NCBI RefSeq assembly: GCF_019457905.1
Contig: NZ_JAHZSV010000002.1
Location: forward strand, 1 to 64,000
Direction: 5' to 3'
DNA length: 64,000 nt
Source: Flagellimonas abyssi
GTDB lineage: Bacteria > Bacteroidota > Bacteroidia > Flavobacteriales > Flavobacteriaceae
Shown here: positions 56,968-64,000 of the stretch, piece by piece
Layout: every line of letters starts with the position of its first letter
How positions within the stretch are numbered: the stretch's first letter is position 1
Notes under the pieces: model-generated
Told to the model about the DNA's origin: nothing
Seen by the model: the letters and a program-made list of their open reading frames with translations, nothing else
The model's database searches: none
Program-made: the position numbers and the translations under genes

Positions 56968-57645
56968 TCAACCTATGGTTTCTTCTATCTTACCTGACCT
57001 CAACCGGATACTTTTATCTGTTTTTTTGGCCAATTCCAAATCGTGGGTCACAATAACGAGTGCCGTACCCTGCTCTTTGTTCAATTCAAACAACAACTCC
57101 TCTATCCGGGCACCTGTATCATCGTCAAGGTTCCCAGTGGGCTCATCGGCAAAAAGAATGGATGGCTTATTGGAAAAAGCTCGGGCAAGGGCCACGCGCT
57201 GTTGCTCCCCGCCTGACAATTGCGATGGATAATGTTCTGCCCTATTCAACAAACCTACCTTTTCCAGCAGCTCCCTACCATGGTCGGAAGCATTTTTGAC
57301 CCCTCGGAGTTCCAAGGGTACTATTACGTTTTCCAAAGCGGTCAAAGTGGGCAATAATTGAAAGTCCTGAAAAACAAACCCTACGTTTTGGTTTCTTAAA
57401 ACTGCTCTTCCATCTTCATTGAGCCCCGACAAACTTTCACCACAGAGCCATATTTCACCGTCATCCGTGGTATCCAATCCGGCACAAAGCCCCAATAATG
57501 TAGTCTTACCACTGCCCGAAGACCCCACTATGGCAAAACTTTGACCTTTGTCCACATCAAACGAGACGTTATTGAGTACATTTAGGTCGTGTTCACCGCT
57601 CCGATAAGTTTTAGAGAGGTTTTGAACTTTTAATATCTTTGACAT
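56968..57645 (-). CDS. ABC transporter ATP-binding protein, YbbA-type
   Basis: A 225-aa ATPase of the LolD/YbbA/MacB group. Walker A is GSSGSGKTTLL, Q-loop VFQDFQLLP, ABC signature LSGGEQQRVALARA, Walker B ILFADEPTGNLD and H-loop VIVTHD, all intact. The following permease begins two bases after the stop, so the two are co-transcribed. Its start is 42 bases from the divergent start of the TesA-like gene, as in the ybbA-tesA arrangement in E. coli. Confidence 0.94.
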   Translation of the reverse strand: MSKILKVQNLSKTYRSGEHDLNVLNNVSFDVDKGQSFAIVGSSGSGKTTLLGLCAGLDTTDDGEIWLCGESLSGLNEDGRAVLRNQNVGFVFQDFQLLPTLTALENVIVPLELRGVKNASDHGRELLEKVGLLNRAEHYPSQLSGGEQQRVALARAFSNKPSILFADEPTGNLDDDTGARIEELLFELNKEQGTALVIVTHDLELAKKTDKSIRLRSGKIEETIG

Positions 57646-57687
57646 ACCATGCTTTTGGTTAAAACTCTCAAAATACTAAAATTGTCC

Positions 57688-58386
57688 ATGATCAAGAAAA
57701 ACTCTGCCCTCAACCTACCGTTAATGTTATGTTATTTTTTGATGCTGGTACTGGCCAGCTGTGGAGAAAATAAACAGCAAAAAGAGGACAACCAAGTTTC
57801 TGTTGAGGAAGAAGTGGTCGAGGAGACAACGGAGTCGAGCAAAAAAATCCTTTTTTTTGGGGATAGCTTAACGGCCGGTTATGGTTTAGAGCTTGGTCAA
57901 TCTTTCCCGTCGGTCATACAACAAAAAATTGATTCCTTGGGTTTGAATTATGCCGTGATCAATGCTGGATTGAGCGGTGAGACCACGGCAAGTGGCAAAA
58001 ACCGGTTGGATTGGGTGTTGGAGGATGATATGGATATCGTCATCATAGAATTGGGTGCGAATGATGGGCTCAGGGGTGTTCCGATTTCCGAAACCAAGAC
58101 AAATCTTCAGGAGATGATAGACCAAGTACAAGAAGACCTCCCAAATGCCAAAATTATCTTGGCCGGAATGAAGATTCCACCAAATATGGGGCCGGAGTAC
58201 ACCTCTCAGTTTGAAAACCTATTTCCAACATTGGCAAAGCAGGAAAATATAGCCTTGATTCCGTTTTTATTGGAAGATGTGGCCGGAATCCCCGAACTTA
58301 ATCAAGGAGATGGCATACACCCTACGGTAGAAGGCCAAAAATTGGTGGCCAAAAACGTTTGGAAGGTGTTGAAACCGATACTCTAG
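57688..58386 (+). CDS. tesA: SGNH/GDSL esterase-lipase, TesA-like, lipoprotein
   Basis: A 232-aa lipoprotein. From ATG 57688 a lipoprotein signal (LMLCYFLMLVLASCGEN) and a Glu-rich linker lead to the SGNH hydrolase: block I ILFFGDSLTAGYGL with catalytic Ser, block II AGLSGETTASG, block III LGANDGLRG with Asn, and block V DGIHPTVEGQ with the Asp-His pair. It matches TesA, a thioesterase/arylesterase/protease I with broad acyl specificity, but is lipidated instead of soluble periplasmic. It is divergent from the YbbA/YbbP genes, repeating the E. coli synteny. Confidence 0.93.
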   Translation: MIKKNSALNLPLMLCYFLMLVLASCGENKQQKEDNQVSVEEEVVEETTESSKKILFFGDSLTAGYGLELGQSFPSVIQQKIDSLGLNYAVINAGLSGETTASGKNRLDWVLEDDMDIVIIELGANDGLRGVPISETKTNLQEMIDQVQEDLPNAKIILAGMKIPPNMGPEYTSQFENLFPTLAKQENIALIPFLLEDVAGIPELNQGDGIHPTVEGQKLVAKNVWKVLKPIL

Positions 58387-58408
58387 TTTTTAAAATAGCA
58401 CCTATTAC

Positions 58409-59842
58409 TTACAGACCCCATAATAAGGGCAATAGAAAAAATATGGCGAGCGACATAATTACAATGGATATCAAATTCATCAAAAACCCGGCCCGTACCA
58501 TATCCGGAATTCGGAGGTAGCCCGAACCGAAGACGACAGCATTTGGTGGGGTTGCCACGGGCAACATAAAGGCACATGATGCTGCCGATGTGCATGCGAC
58601 CATCAATATATACGGATTTATTCCCAAGGTCAAGGCCAACGGGGCCAAAACGGGAAGCATCATTGCGGTCGTAGCCAAATTGGAGGTGACCTCTGTCAAA
58701 AAATTAACGCATGTGATCACCAACAACAACAATAAAAAGAGGGGCAATCCTTCAAAAAATGCCATTTGTCCTCCTAGATAGCCTGCCAGCCCTGTTTCTT
58801 GAAATCCTTTGGCGATGGCCATCCCACCTCCGAACAATAAGATGATCCCCCATGGAATCCGTACGGCTTCTGTCCATTGAATGAGTGGTTTGCCCGACCT
58901 GTTGGCAGGGATAATAAAAAGTAGGATGGCGGATCCAATGGCTATAATGGTATCATCGATGTTCGGAATGATTTTTTGTAAAAGAAAAGATCTGGTTATC
59001 CAGCAGAAAGCGGTCAGTACAAAAACAAACAATACCATTTTCTCTTCCTTTCCCAGCGGTCCCAATTCGGACAAGAGCCTATTTATTTCCTGTTTACCAC
59101 CTGGAAAACGTGATCTACGCAATGGATAGGCAAGTCTAGTAAGGTATAACCACGCCAATATTAAAAGTATGGATGCTACCGGTAAACCAAATTTCATCCA
59201 TTGCCAAAAACTGATGTCCACTCCGTAAGTTTTTTGAACAAACCCTGCAAAGACCAGATTTGGCGGCGTTCCTATCAATGTGGCAATTCCCCCGATAGAT
59301 GCCGCATAAGCTATGGACAGCATTAATAATTTACTGAATATCTTGTTCTCATCTTCGGGTGTGTCGGGGTTGTCCTTGAGTTGTTTTACTATGGAAATAG
59401 CCATGGGCAACACCATAACAGTGGTAGCTGTGTTGGAAATCCACATGGACAGAAAAGCGGTCGCGACCATAAAGCCCAAGACTATGGTGTACATATTTGT
59501 GCCGATGGTCTTTATAATTTGGAGGGCTATTCTTTTGTGCAGGTTCCATTTTTCTATGGCCATGGCCAACATAAAACCTCCCATGTACAAAAACACATAT
59601 TTGTGGCCGTAACTCGCGGTTGTGTCACCCAATGGAATGGTTCCCAATAGTGGAAAGAGGACAATGGGCAACAATGCGGTAACTGCTATGGGAAGTACTT
59701 CAAAAACCCACCAAACCCCGATCCAAACTGTTGCTGCCAATATGTCCCGCCCTTGTGGCGAAAGCCCTTCTCCATTAAAAAAGTGGTGGATCAAAATAAA
59801 TAGAATAGGGCCCAGAATAGCCCCAAACCGCTTGTACGACAT
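58409..59842 (-). CDS. DASS-family anion:sodium symporter (SLC13)
   Basis: A 477-aa multi-helix transporter of the DASS family, carrying dicarboxylates or sulfate with sodium. Both Na+/substrate hairpins carry their motif: WISNTATTVMVLPMA at about residue 120 and EVTSNLATTAMMLPVL at about residue 400; ISNT and TSN-type motifs are family marks. Other conserved parts are GVWWVFEVLPIAVTALLPIVLFPLLG and IGGIATLIGTPPNLVF. The start ATG 59842 skips 15 upstream codons without family similarity. It follows a terminator after the lyase-like lipoprotein, so may have its own promoter. Substrate unknown; sulfate would suit the neighbouring sulfatase, dicarboxylate the sugar locus. Confidence 0.92.
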   Translation of the reverse strand: MSYKRFGAILGPILFILIHHFFNGEGLSPQGRDILAATVWIGVWWVFEVLPIAVTALLPIVLFPLLGTIPLGDTTASYGHKYVFLYMGGFMLAMAIEKWNLHKRIALQIIKTIGTNMYTIVLGFMVATAFLSMWISNTATTVMVLPMAISIVKQLKDNPDTPEDENKIFSKLLMLSIAYAASIGGIATLIGTPPNLVFAGFVQKTYGVDISFWQWMKFGLPVASILLILAWLYLTRLAYPLRRSRFPGGKQEINRLLSELGPLGKEEKMVLFVFVLTAFCWITRSFLLQKIIPNIDDTIIAIGSAILLFIIPANRSGKPLIQWTEAVRIPWGIILLFGGGMAIAKGFQETGLAGYLGGQMAFFEGLPLFLLLLLVITCVNFLTEVTSNLATTAMMLPVLAPLALTLGINPYILMVACTSAASCAFMLPVATPPNAVVFGSGYLRIPDMVRAGFLMNLISIVIMSLAIFFLLPLLWGL

Positions 59843-59867
59843 ATAATTGTTGTTTAATGGTGTGCAT

Positions 59868-59909
59868 AAAAAAGGGACGGCGGCCAATGTGCGGCCTCAC
59901 CATCCCTTT
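59868..59909 (-). terminator. Rho-independent terminator after the lyase-like gene
   Basis: On the minus strand AAAGGGATGG and CCGTCCCTTT with internal GGCCGC/GCGGCC-like pairing form a strong stem ending in TTTTTT, 17 nt beyond the lipoprotein gene's stop. Confidence 0.8.
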
Positions 59910-59925
59910 CTGAAGATTACTAGAT

Positions 59926-62580
59926 TTAGTCGATGTTCTCCTTATCCATCCAATACAATAAATAAGGAATATTGTATGCGTGGGTCCAACCAAATACCCG
60001 GAGTCCTTGATTGGTCTGCCAGTTGGTAAATCGTTTCTTGCTCATGGGGAGGTTAGAGATTTCCAAAAGGTCATCGCTGTATGTCTCCGCATTTTCATAG
60101 TCTTCCGGTGATTTTGGCAGTTCTCCTATTTTCAACATTTCTGCTCTGGCCAATGCTTCGTTCAGGTACACTTTTTCACCACTTATCTCATAACCGAGCA
60201 ACAAAGGATAAATAGTGGCTAAATAAGATTCCATTTCGTGGTTCAATGGAGGTACGTCCCTAACCCATCTGGCATGTTTCAACAATGCTTTTCTTACTTC
60301 TTCATCGCCCGTTATTTGCTGATATTTATACAGCCCTTGAGCCACATAGGTTTGGCTATATCCATATCTATCCAACAGTAGATTCCCACCTTGACGTTCT
60401 TGAAACTCCAACATTAACCGGACCCTTTCATCCAATTCGTCTTTATATTTTTGAAGCTTGGTAGCATCATATAGCTCTACCAAGTTCAGTACTGATAAAT
60501 ATAGTCTTCTGCCCCTTAGGTCGTGCTCTCCCCAAATGCGGTTAATGTAGGTGTCCCCGGTCATTTTGGCGACTTCCAATGCTCTATGGTCCGCCGATAA
60601 GTAATAATCTGCGATCCAGCCTTGAATCCAAACATGGGCGCTTAGAAGTGCGTACCAATGTTCGTTGGCATGCCTCCTTCCTATGCCAAGGTATGGTGTG
60701 GACTCCGGTTCTTTCTCATAATTCCAAAAATCGATGGCATCATTGATCTCTCCATAATAGGTTCGCTTTTTTGGCCAATGGATGTTATCCACATCCATGG
60801 TGTGCCTACTCATCGCTTGAGCCATTTTGAAGTACTCAGGATCTCCTGTTCTCATAAAATTGGTCCACAGCATAAAATCCACGGTAGGTTCGTTATTGGT
60901 CCATTGCACCCATCTGCCATCAAAAAAGTAACTTTTTCCGTCACCATAATCGAACATGCCATACCATGGCTCGTTCTTTTGGCTATAGGCCCACCACTGG
61001 TATCTGTACTGCAATGCGTTTTCAAACTCTGTATGAGTTTCGGAGGCAGGTGCCATATTCCCATACACTTTTGAATTTGTGTACCACTCGGGAGTGGCAT
61101 GTGCTACCGGGCTTTCGGTAACATACTCCATTTTGTCGCCCACGGATGCTATGGCATCGTTATCGTGGAAATAATAAACAAATTCCGTGGTCTTGGTTAT
61201 ACCTTGTGCAAAATTGTCCAACATGCCTCCATCTGGTTCTGTATTGTGCCTTGCAAAGTTCATCGGGCCATTTTCTTTGGGCCAGATACTTCCCAACAAG
61301 ATGTTGTTGGCAGGATCTACCTCAATACCTTTTGGGTATTCTTTCATAAAATTCTTAATGCCCAGGCCAACACCTCTTTTTCCATCGGTGACATTGATCC
61401 AGCCTTTGGCTTTCTGGGTTTGGGCCACATTGGTTTCACCTTTGGAGACGGTCGCCTTAAAATCCAACTCCGCTTCGGCATCACCGTTCTTTCCTTTCTT
61501 GCTGAAGTTGTTCATGTAAAGGCTTCTTAAACTAATGCTTTTACGTCTATCCGGTCCTTTTTGCAATAATTGAACCGGTGTTTCATCATTTACGGCAACT
61601 TCCTCCATAACGGTATCCGCTTCATCATTTTTCCAAGAACCTTCATAAAGGGGCATTGAAACGCTCACATTATCATCCAAATGATATTTTAGCTGAAGTC
61701 CAATTGCGGCTATCTGGTCGTTGGGCTGTGTCCAGCCCATATCGTCTTCTGTACTCTCCGAAATAATTTCGCTGTTCTGGGTTGCAATGTTCGCATGCTC
61801 TCCCTTTTGTTTTTTGTGCTTGTCGGGAATACCGGTATACGTCATGGTGTGCAATACTTTTATATAGCTCTTGCCCGCATAGGCATGCAACCAAATGGTA
61901 AATGGTGATAGGTTGTTATCTTCCCTATTGTAGATATAGGTCCCTTCTATTCGGAAAATGGTGTGCAAGGGGCCGGAGCCCTTTTCCCTAAAAACCTCAT
62001 TGATGACAGCTTTGGATGCATCTATGCCCGAATCGTCCAAAAGATCAAAGAAAGATCCCCTGTTTTTCTCGGGTGATGAACCGATCAGTTCTTCTTCGGT
62101 AAACTTTCCATCTTTGTTGGAATCCAGAAAGACCTCATCCAAAAAACCGTTCCCTTTTTTATGTATGGAAAACGACAATGGTCCGGTATTTACATCTATT
62201 CCTCCCTGAGGCCTCATGTTATTCATGGAAACGATCTTCTTTTCCGGAAGGATTGGCACCACACCATCTCCATACTCCAAAACGTAGTCCTGTGTTTCTT
62301 CGGAAAAGAAGAATACCCATACCCATTTCACACTGTCGTCCGTTGGTCCCCAATTGCTCACCTCAGTTGTCTGACATGGTATTTCCGTACCATCTGCCGT
62401 CAGCAGACGTAGATGATCCACTGTATTCAACTCCCCTTTAGGGAAAGGTATTCCCAAGGTTATGGGTGCGCCTTTCTTGTTGTTCTCGACCGTTATGGCC
62501 ACCTGTTTCCCTTTTTGCTTTGGTTGGGAACAGGATTTGAGCAGAAAACATGCCAGTAGTAGTGTTAGTATTATTCTCAT
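59926..62580 (-). CDS. Exo-rhamnogalacturonan-lyase-like (YetA/PL26-type) lipoprotein
   Basis: An 884-aa lipoprotein (signal RIILTLLLACFLLKSCSQ). The N-terminal ~90 residues (ITVENNKKGAPITLGIPFPKGEL, HLRLLTADGTEIPCQ, DDSVKWVWVFF) are the RIFT-barrel-like start of the YetA/PcRGLX family. The centre (about 95-480) is a beta sandwich; the last ~400 residues (WWAYSQKNEPWYGMFDYGDGKSYF, ..., GYEISGEKVYLNEALARAEML) form an (alpha/alpha) barrel. PL26 enzymes cleave rhamnogalacturonan I from the end; others in the family act on unknown polysaccharides. The assignment is from sequence pattern, not an alignment. Gene order with the ROK kinase and sugar permease supports a carbohydrate-degradation role. 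Confidence 0.8.
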   Translation of the reverse strand: MRIILTLLLACFLLKSCSQPKQKGKQVAITVENNKKGAPITLGIPFPKGELNTVDHLRLLTADGTEIPCQTTEVSNWGPTDDSVKWVWVFFFSEETQDYVLEYGDGVVPILPEKKIVSMNNMRPQGGIDVNTGPLSFSIHKKGNGFLDEVFLDSNKDGKFTEEELIGSSPEKNRGSFFDLLDDSGIDASKAVINEVFREKGSGPLHTIFRIEGTYIYNREDNNLSPFTIWLHAYAGKSYIKVLHTMTYTGIPDKHKKQKGEHANIATQNSEIISESTEDDMGWTQPNDQIAAIGLQLKYHLDDNVSVSMPLYEGSWKNDEADTVMEEVAVNDETPVQLLQKGPDRRKSISLRSLYMNNFSKKGKNGDAEAELDFKATVSKGETNVAQTQKAKGWINVTDGKRGVGLGIKNFMKEYPKGIEVDPANNILLGSIWPKENGPMNFARHNTEPDGGMLDNFAQGITKTTEFVYYFHDNDAIASVGDKMEYVTESPVAHATPEWYTNSKVYGNMAPASETHTEFENALQYRYQWWAYSQKNEPWYGMFDYGDGKSYFFDGRWVQWTNNEPTVDFMLWTNFMRTGDPEYFKMAQAMSRHTMDVDNIHWPKKRTYYGEINDAIDFWNYEKEPESTPYLGIGRRHANEHWYALLSAHVWIQGWIADYYLSADHRALEVAKMTGDTYINRIWGEHDLRGRRLYLSVLNLVELYDATKLQKYKDELDERVRLMLEFQERQGGNLLLDRYGYSQTYVAQGLYKYQQITGDEEVRKALLKHARWVRDVPPLNHEMESYLATIYPLLLGYEISGEKVYLNEALARAEMLKIGELPKSPEDYENAETYSDDLLEISNLPMSKKRFTNWQTNQGLRVFGWTHAYNIPYLLYWMDKENID

Positions 62581-62606
62581 TTGTGTAGTGTAGAAAGGTT
62601 ATTGTT

Positions 62607-63452
62607 TTACAGACATAGTGCAGCTGCACCCAAAATGGGCGAATCCACCAAATCTGATGTTTCGATTTTAAAATTTTGCAATTGTTTTTGATAGGCAAAC
62701 GAATTCAGGGCATCCTCCAAGGAAGACTTGAAGAACGGATATGCATTACTAATGGATCCTCCCAGTATGATACATTCGGGTGCGTACAGATAGAGAATTG
62801 CCTTTATGGCAATACCCAGATGAACACCATACGTTTTAAAAGCAGACAATGCACCAGTATCGTTGTCCATGGCTTTTTGGTACAGTACCTTGGCCGATTC
62901 CCCATAAGTTTCTTCAAAAAAGAAGCTACCTGCATATTGTTCCAGAATTCCGTTTTTGTAGGGCAGCATACCTATTTCCCCTGCACCGCACAAAACTCCA
63001 TTATAGAGTTTGTCTTCTATTAAAATGCCCATGCCCAGTCCTGTTCCCAATGAAAGTGCCACACAATCTTTATATGGCTTGGCTTTGCCAAAGTATTTTT
63101 CGCCCAAAGCAAAACAGTTGGCATCGTTGTTAAGGTATACGGGGACATTGAACTGCTTTTGCACCAATTCTTTTAGTGGGACCTTCTCCCATGTTGGAAT
63201 GTTTTGCACATCGTACACTATGCCAGAATCTGGGTCCACTACGGCGGGCACCCCTATACCGATAGCCTCGACGTCAGTGGTCATGACTTCATCAATGGTC
63301 GTCAATAATCTAGATAGTGATCTTTCGTAAGAATCGTTTTGGTTTACTTCGGAAAGGCCGGTCCGTACAACCTCTTTGCCAAAGATCCTGCCTGTTTTGA
63401 TCTTGGTTCCCCCGATATCAACCCCCAAAACCGTTTTCGCCCTCTTCTCCAC
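62607..63452 (-). CDS. ROK-family sugar kinase
   Basis: A 281-aa ROK protein: ATP-binding GVDIGGTKIKTGRI (residues 9-22), PVYLNNDANCFALGE (sugar-binding/catalytic Asp), VALSLGTGLGMGILIEDKLYNGVLCGAGEIG and the final LGGSISNAYP and SPILGAAALCL. The classical ROK zinc motif CxCGxxGCxE after GAGEIG is absent: the segment reads GMLPYKNGILEQYAGS, so zinc dependence is unlikely. The start is GTG 63452, with no in-frame ATG, one base overlapping the stop of the permease gene (TAGTG). It probably phosphorylates a hexose (glucose, fructose or mannose) imported by that permease. Gene symbol is not assignable. Confidence 0.9.
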   Translation of the reverse strand: MEKRAKTVLGVDIGGTKIKTGRIFGKEVVRTGLSEVNQNDSYERSLSRLLTTIDEVMTTDVEAIGIGVPAVVDPDSGIVYDVQNIPTWEKVPLKELVQKQFNVPVYLNNDANCFALGEKYFGKAKPYKDCVALSLGTGLGMGILIEDKLYNGVLCGAGEIGMLPYKNGILEQYAGSFFFEETYGESAKVLYQKAMDNDTGALSAFKTYGVHLGIAIKAILYLYAPECIILGGSISNAYPFFKSSLEDALNSFAYQKQLQNFKIETSDLVDSPILGAAALCL

Positions 63453-64000
63453 TAGTCCTTTTTTAAGCTTATGGTTTTATTGTTGACCAATGGTTTGGCC
63501 CAGAATCCTATGGATAGGATAAAAATCAATGGAATTATTAAAAAGAACATTCCTGATCTTAACGACATTAGTTCGCCCAGTCCCCCTACAATAAATGGTA
63601 TGACCGCTCCTCCGGCAATACCCGTACAAAGTATACCGGATAGTGAACCATGATGTTCTTTCACAGAGTTCAGTGCCAAGGAGAATATTATGGAGTACAT
63701 TACAGAAATGAAAAATCCTACCATCGGGAAACCGATCAGTGCCATTTGCGGCGAACCTGTAAGTGCCAGAATTAAACTTATGATGGTTATCGAAGTTGCC
63801 AAAACCAGTAATTTACGGCTATCCATAAACTTTAAGAGCAATAACCCCAGTAGACAACCCACCGTCAACATGGCCCAAAAATAGGATACTGTGTTGGCGC
63901 CGACCGTCTGTGGGTCCAGTCCGTGATATTGGTTCAAAAATTGCGAAATCCAGTTTCCAACACCCTGCTCTGTGCCCACGTAGCAAAAGATTCCCAAGAA
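63452..64000 (-). CDS. FucP-type sugar permease (MFS, FHS family), 3' part
   Basis: The last 182 or so residues of a major-facilitator protein; its 5' part lies beyond the window end. The visible part starts MGIFCYVGTEQGVGNWISQFL, a motif of the fucose/galactose/glucose:H+ symporter (FHS) family, and carries helices 7 to 12: AMLTVGCLLGLLLLKFMDSRKLLVLATSITIISLILALTG, ALIGFPMVGFFISVMYSIIF, IAGGAVIPFIVGGLGELM and FFLIIPLIFILSIGFW. It imports a hexose or deoxyhexose. It ends overlapping the ROK kinase by one base, which suggests coupled translation. Confidence 0.88.
   Translation of the reverse strand, partial: FLGIFCYVGTEQGVGNWISQFLNQYHGLDPQTVGANTVSYFWAMLTVGCLLGLLLLKFMDSRKLLVLATSITIISLILALTGSPQMALIGFPMVGFFISVMYSIIFSLALNSVKEHHGSLSGILCTGIAGGAVIPFIVGGLGELMSLRSGMFFLIIPLIFILSIGFWAKPLVNNKTISLKKD

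Overview
The window looks like chromosome from a marine member of the Flavobacteriaceae (Bacteroidota), of the Muricauda/Maribacter kind. The evidence is a 3.6-kb-residue-class (about 3,580 aa) surface protein ending in a gliding-motility/type IX secretion C-terminal domain, promoters of the Bacteroidota TAnnTTTG type, almost no Shine-Dalgarno sequences, many short lipoprotein signals, a DUF4159-MoxR-DUF58-BatA operon, and a sulfatase/polysaccharide-degradation locus. This is inferred from gene content; no marker gene for species assignment is present. I see no insertion sequence, prophage, CRISPR array or plasmid function.

Layout. 1-33: 5' half of a tRNA. 139-3727: exported sugar isomerase-like protein, then (leftward) YceI protein, porin and second YceI protein. 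4049-9553: pyruvate phosphate dikinase, a cation diffusion facilitator and a lipoprotein esterase. 9607-20355: giant SprB-repeat surface protein. 20559-28349: leftward MoxR-type membrane operon. 28436-31420: TldE/TldD pair. 31784-33199: cardiolipin synthase. 33194-43234: a stress island with a 2-hydroxyacid dehydrogenase, three two-domain universal stress proteins, a PAS histidine kinase with a REC-cNMP-HTH(Crp) response regulator, a TerB-like protein, CbpA/CbpM co-chaperones and uracil phosphoribosyltransferase. 43242-45462: beta-CASP nuclease and an ATP-cone/Mrr-nuclease-like protein. 45540-51346: complete tripartite RND efflux operon. 51347-51630: a non-coding gap in which I see nothing recognisable. 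51631-54427: sulfatase with its formylglycine-generating enzyme, both predicted lipoproteins. 54428-58386: YbbA/YbbP-type ABC transporter divergent from a TesA-like SGNH esterase. 58409-64000: DASS anion symporter, rhamnogalacturonan-lyase-like lipoprotein, ROK kinase and a truncated FucP-type sugar permease.

The most interesting signal is regulatory. Nine copies of an FNR/CRP-like palindrome, TGAY-N4-RTCA, lie in intergenic regions upstream of eleven promoters in two parts of the window (YceI/porin and ppdK at 3.7-4.0 kb; the stress island at 34.7-42.5 kb). In ten of eleven cases exactly 23 bp separate the palindrome from a recognisable TAnnTTTG-like -7 element, and in the eleventh 22 bp. 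This puts the palindrome centre near -41.5, the classic class II activator position. The island itself encodes a fitting regulator: a two-component response regulator fused to a Crp/FNR-type DNA-binding module, whose kinase operon carries the same box and so is probably autoregulated. I propose a kinase-controlled Crp/FNR stress regulon joining PEP/pyruvate metabolism, fermentative reduction, universal stress proteins, a DnaJ co-chaperone and nucleobase salvage. The same geometry fixes several start codons (3727, 4049, 37127, 39737, 41084).
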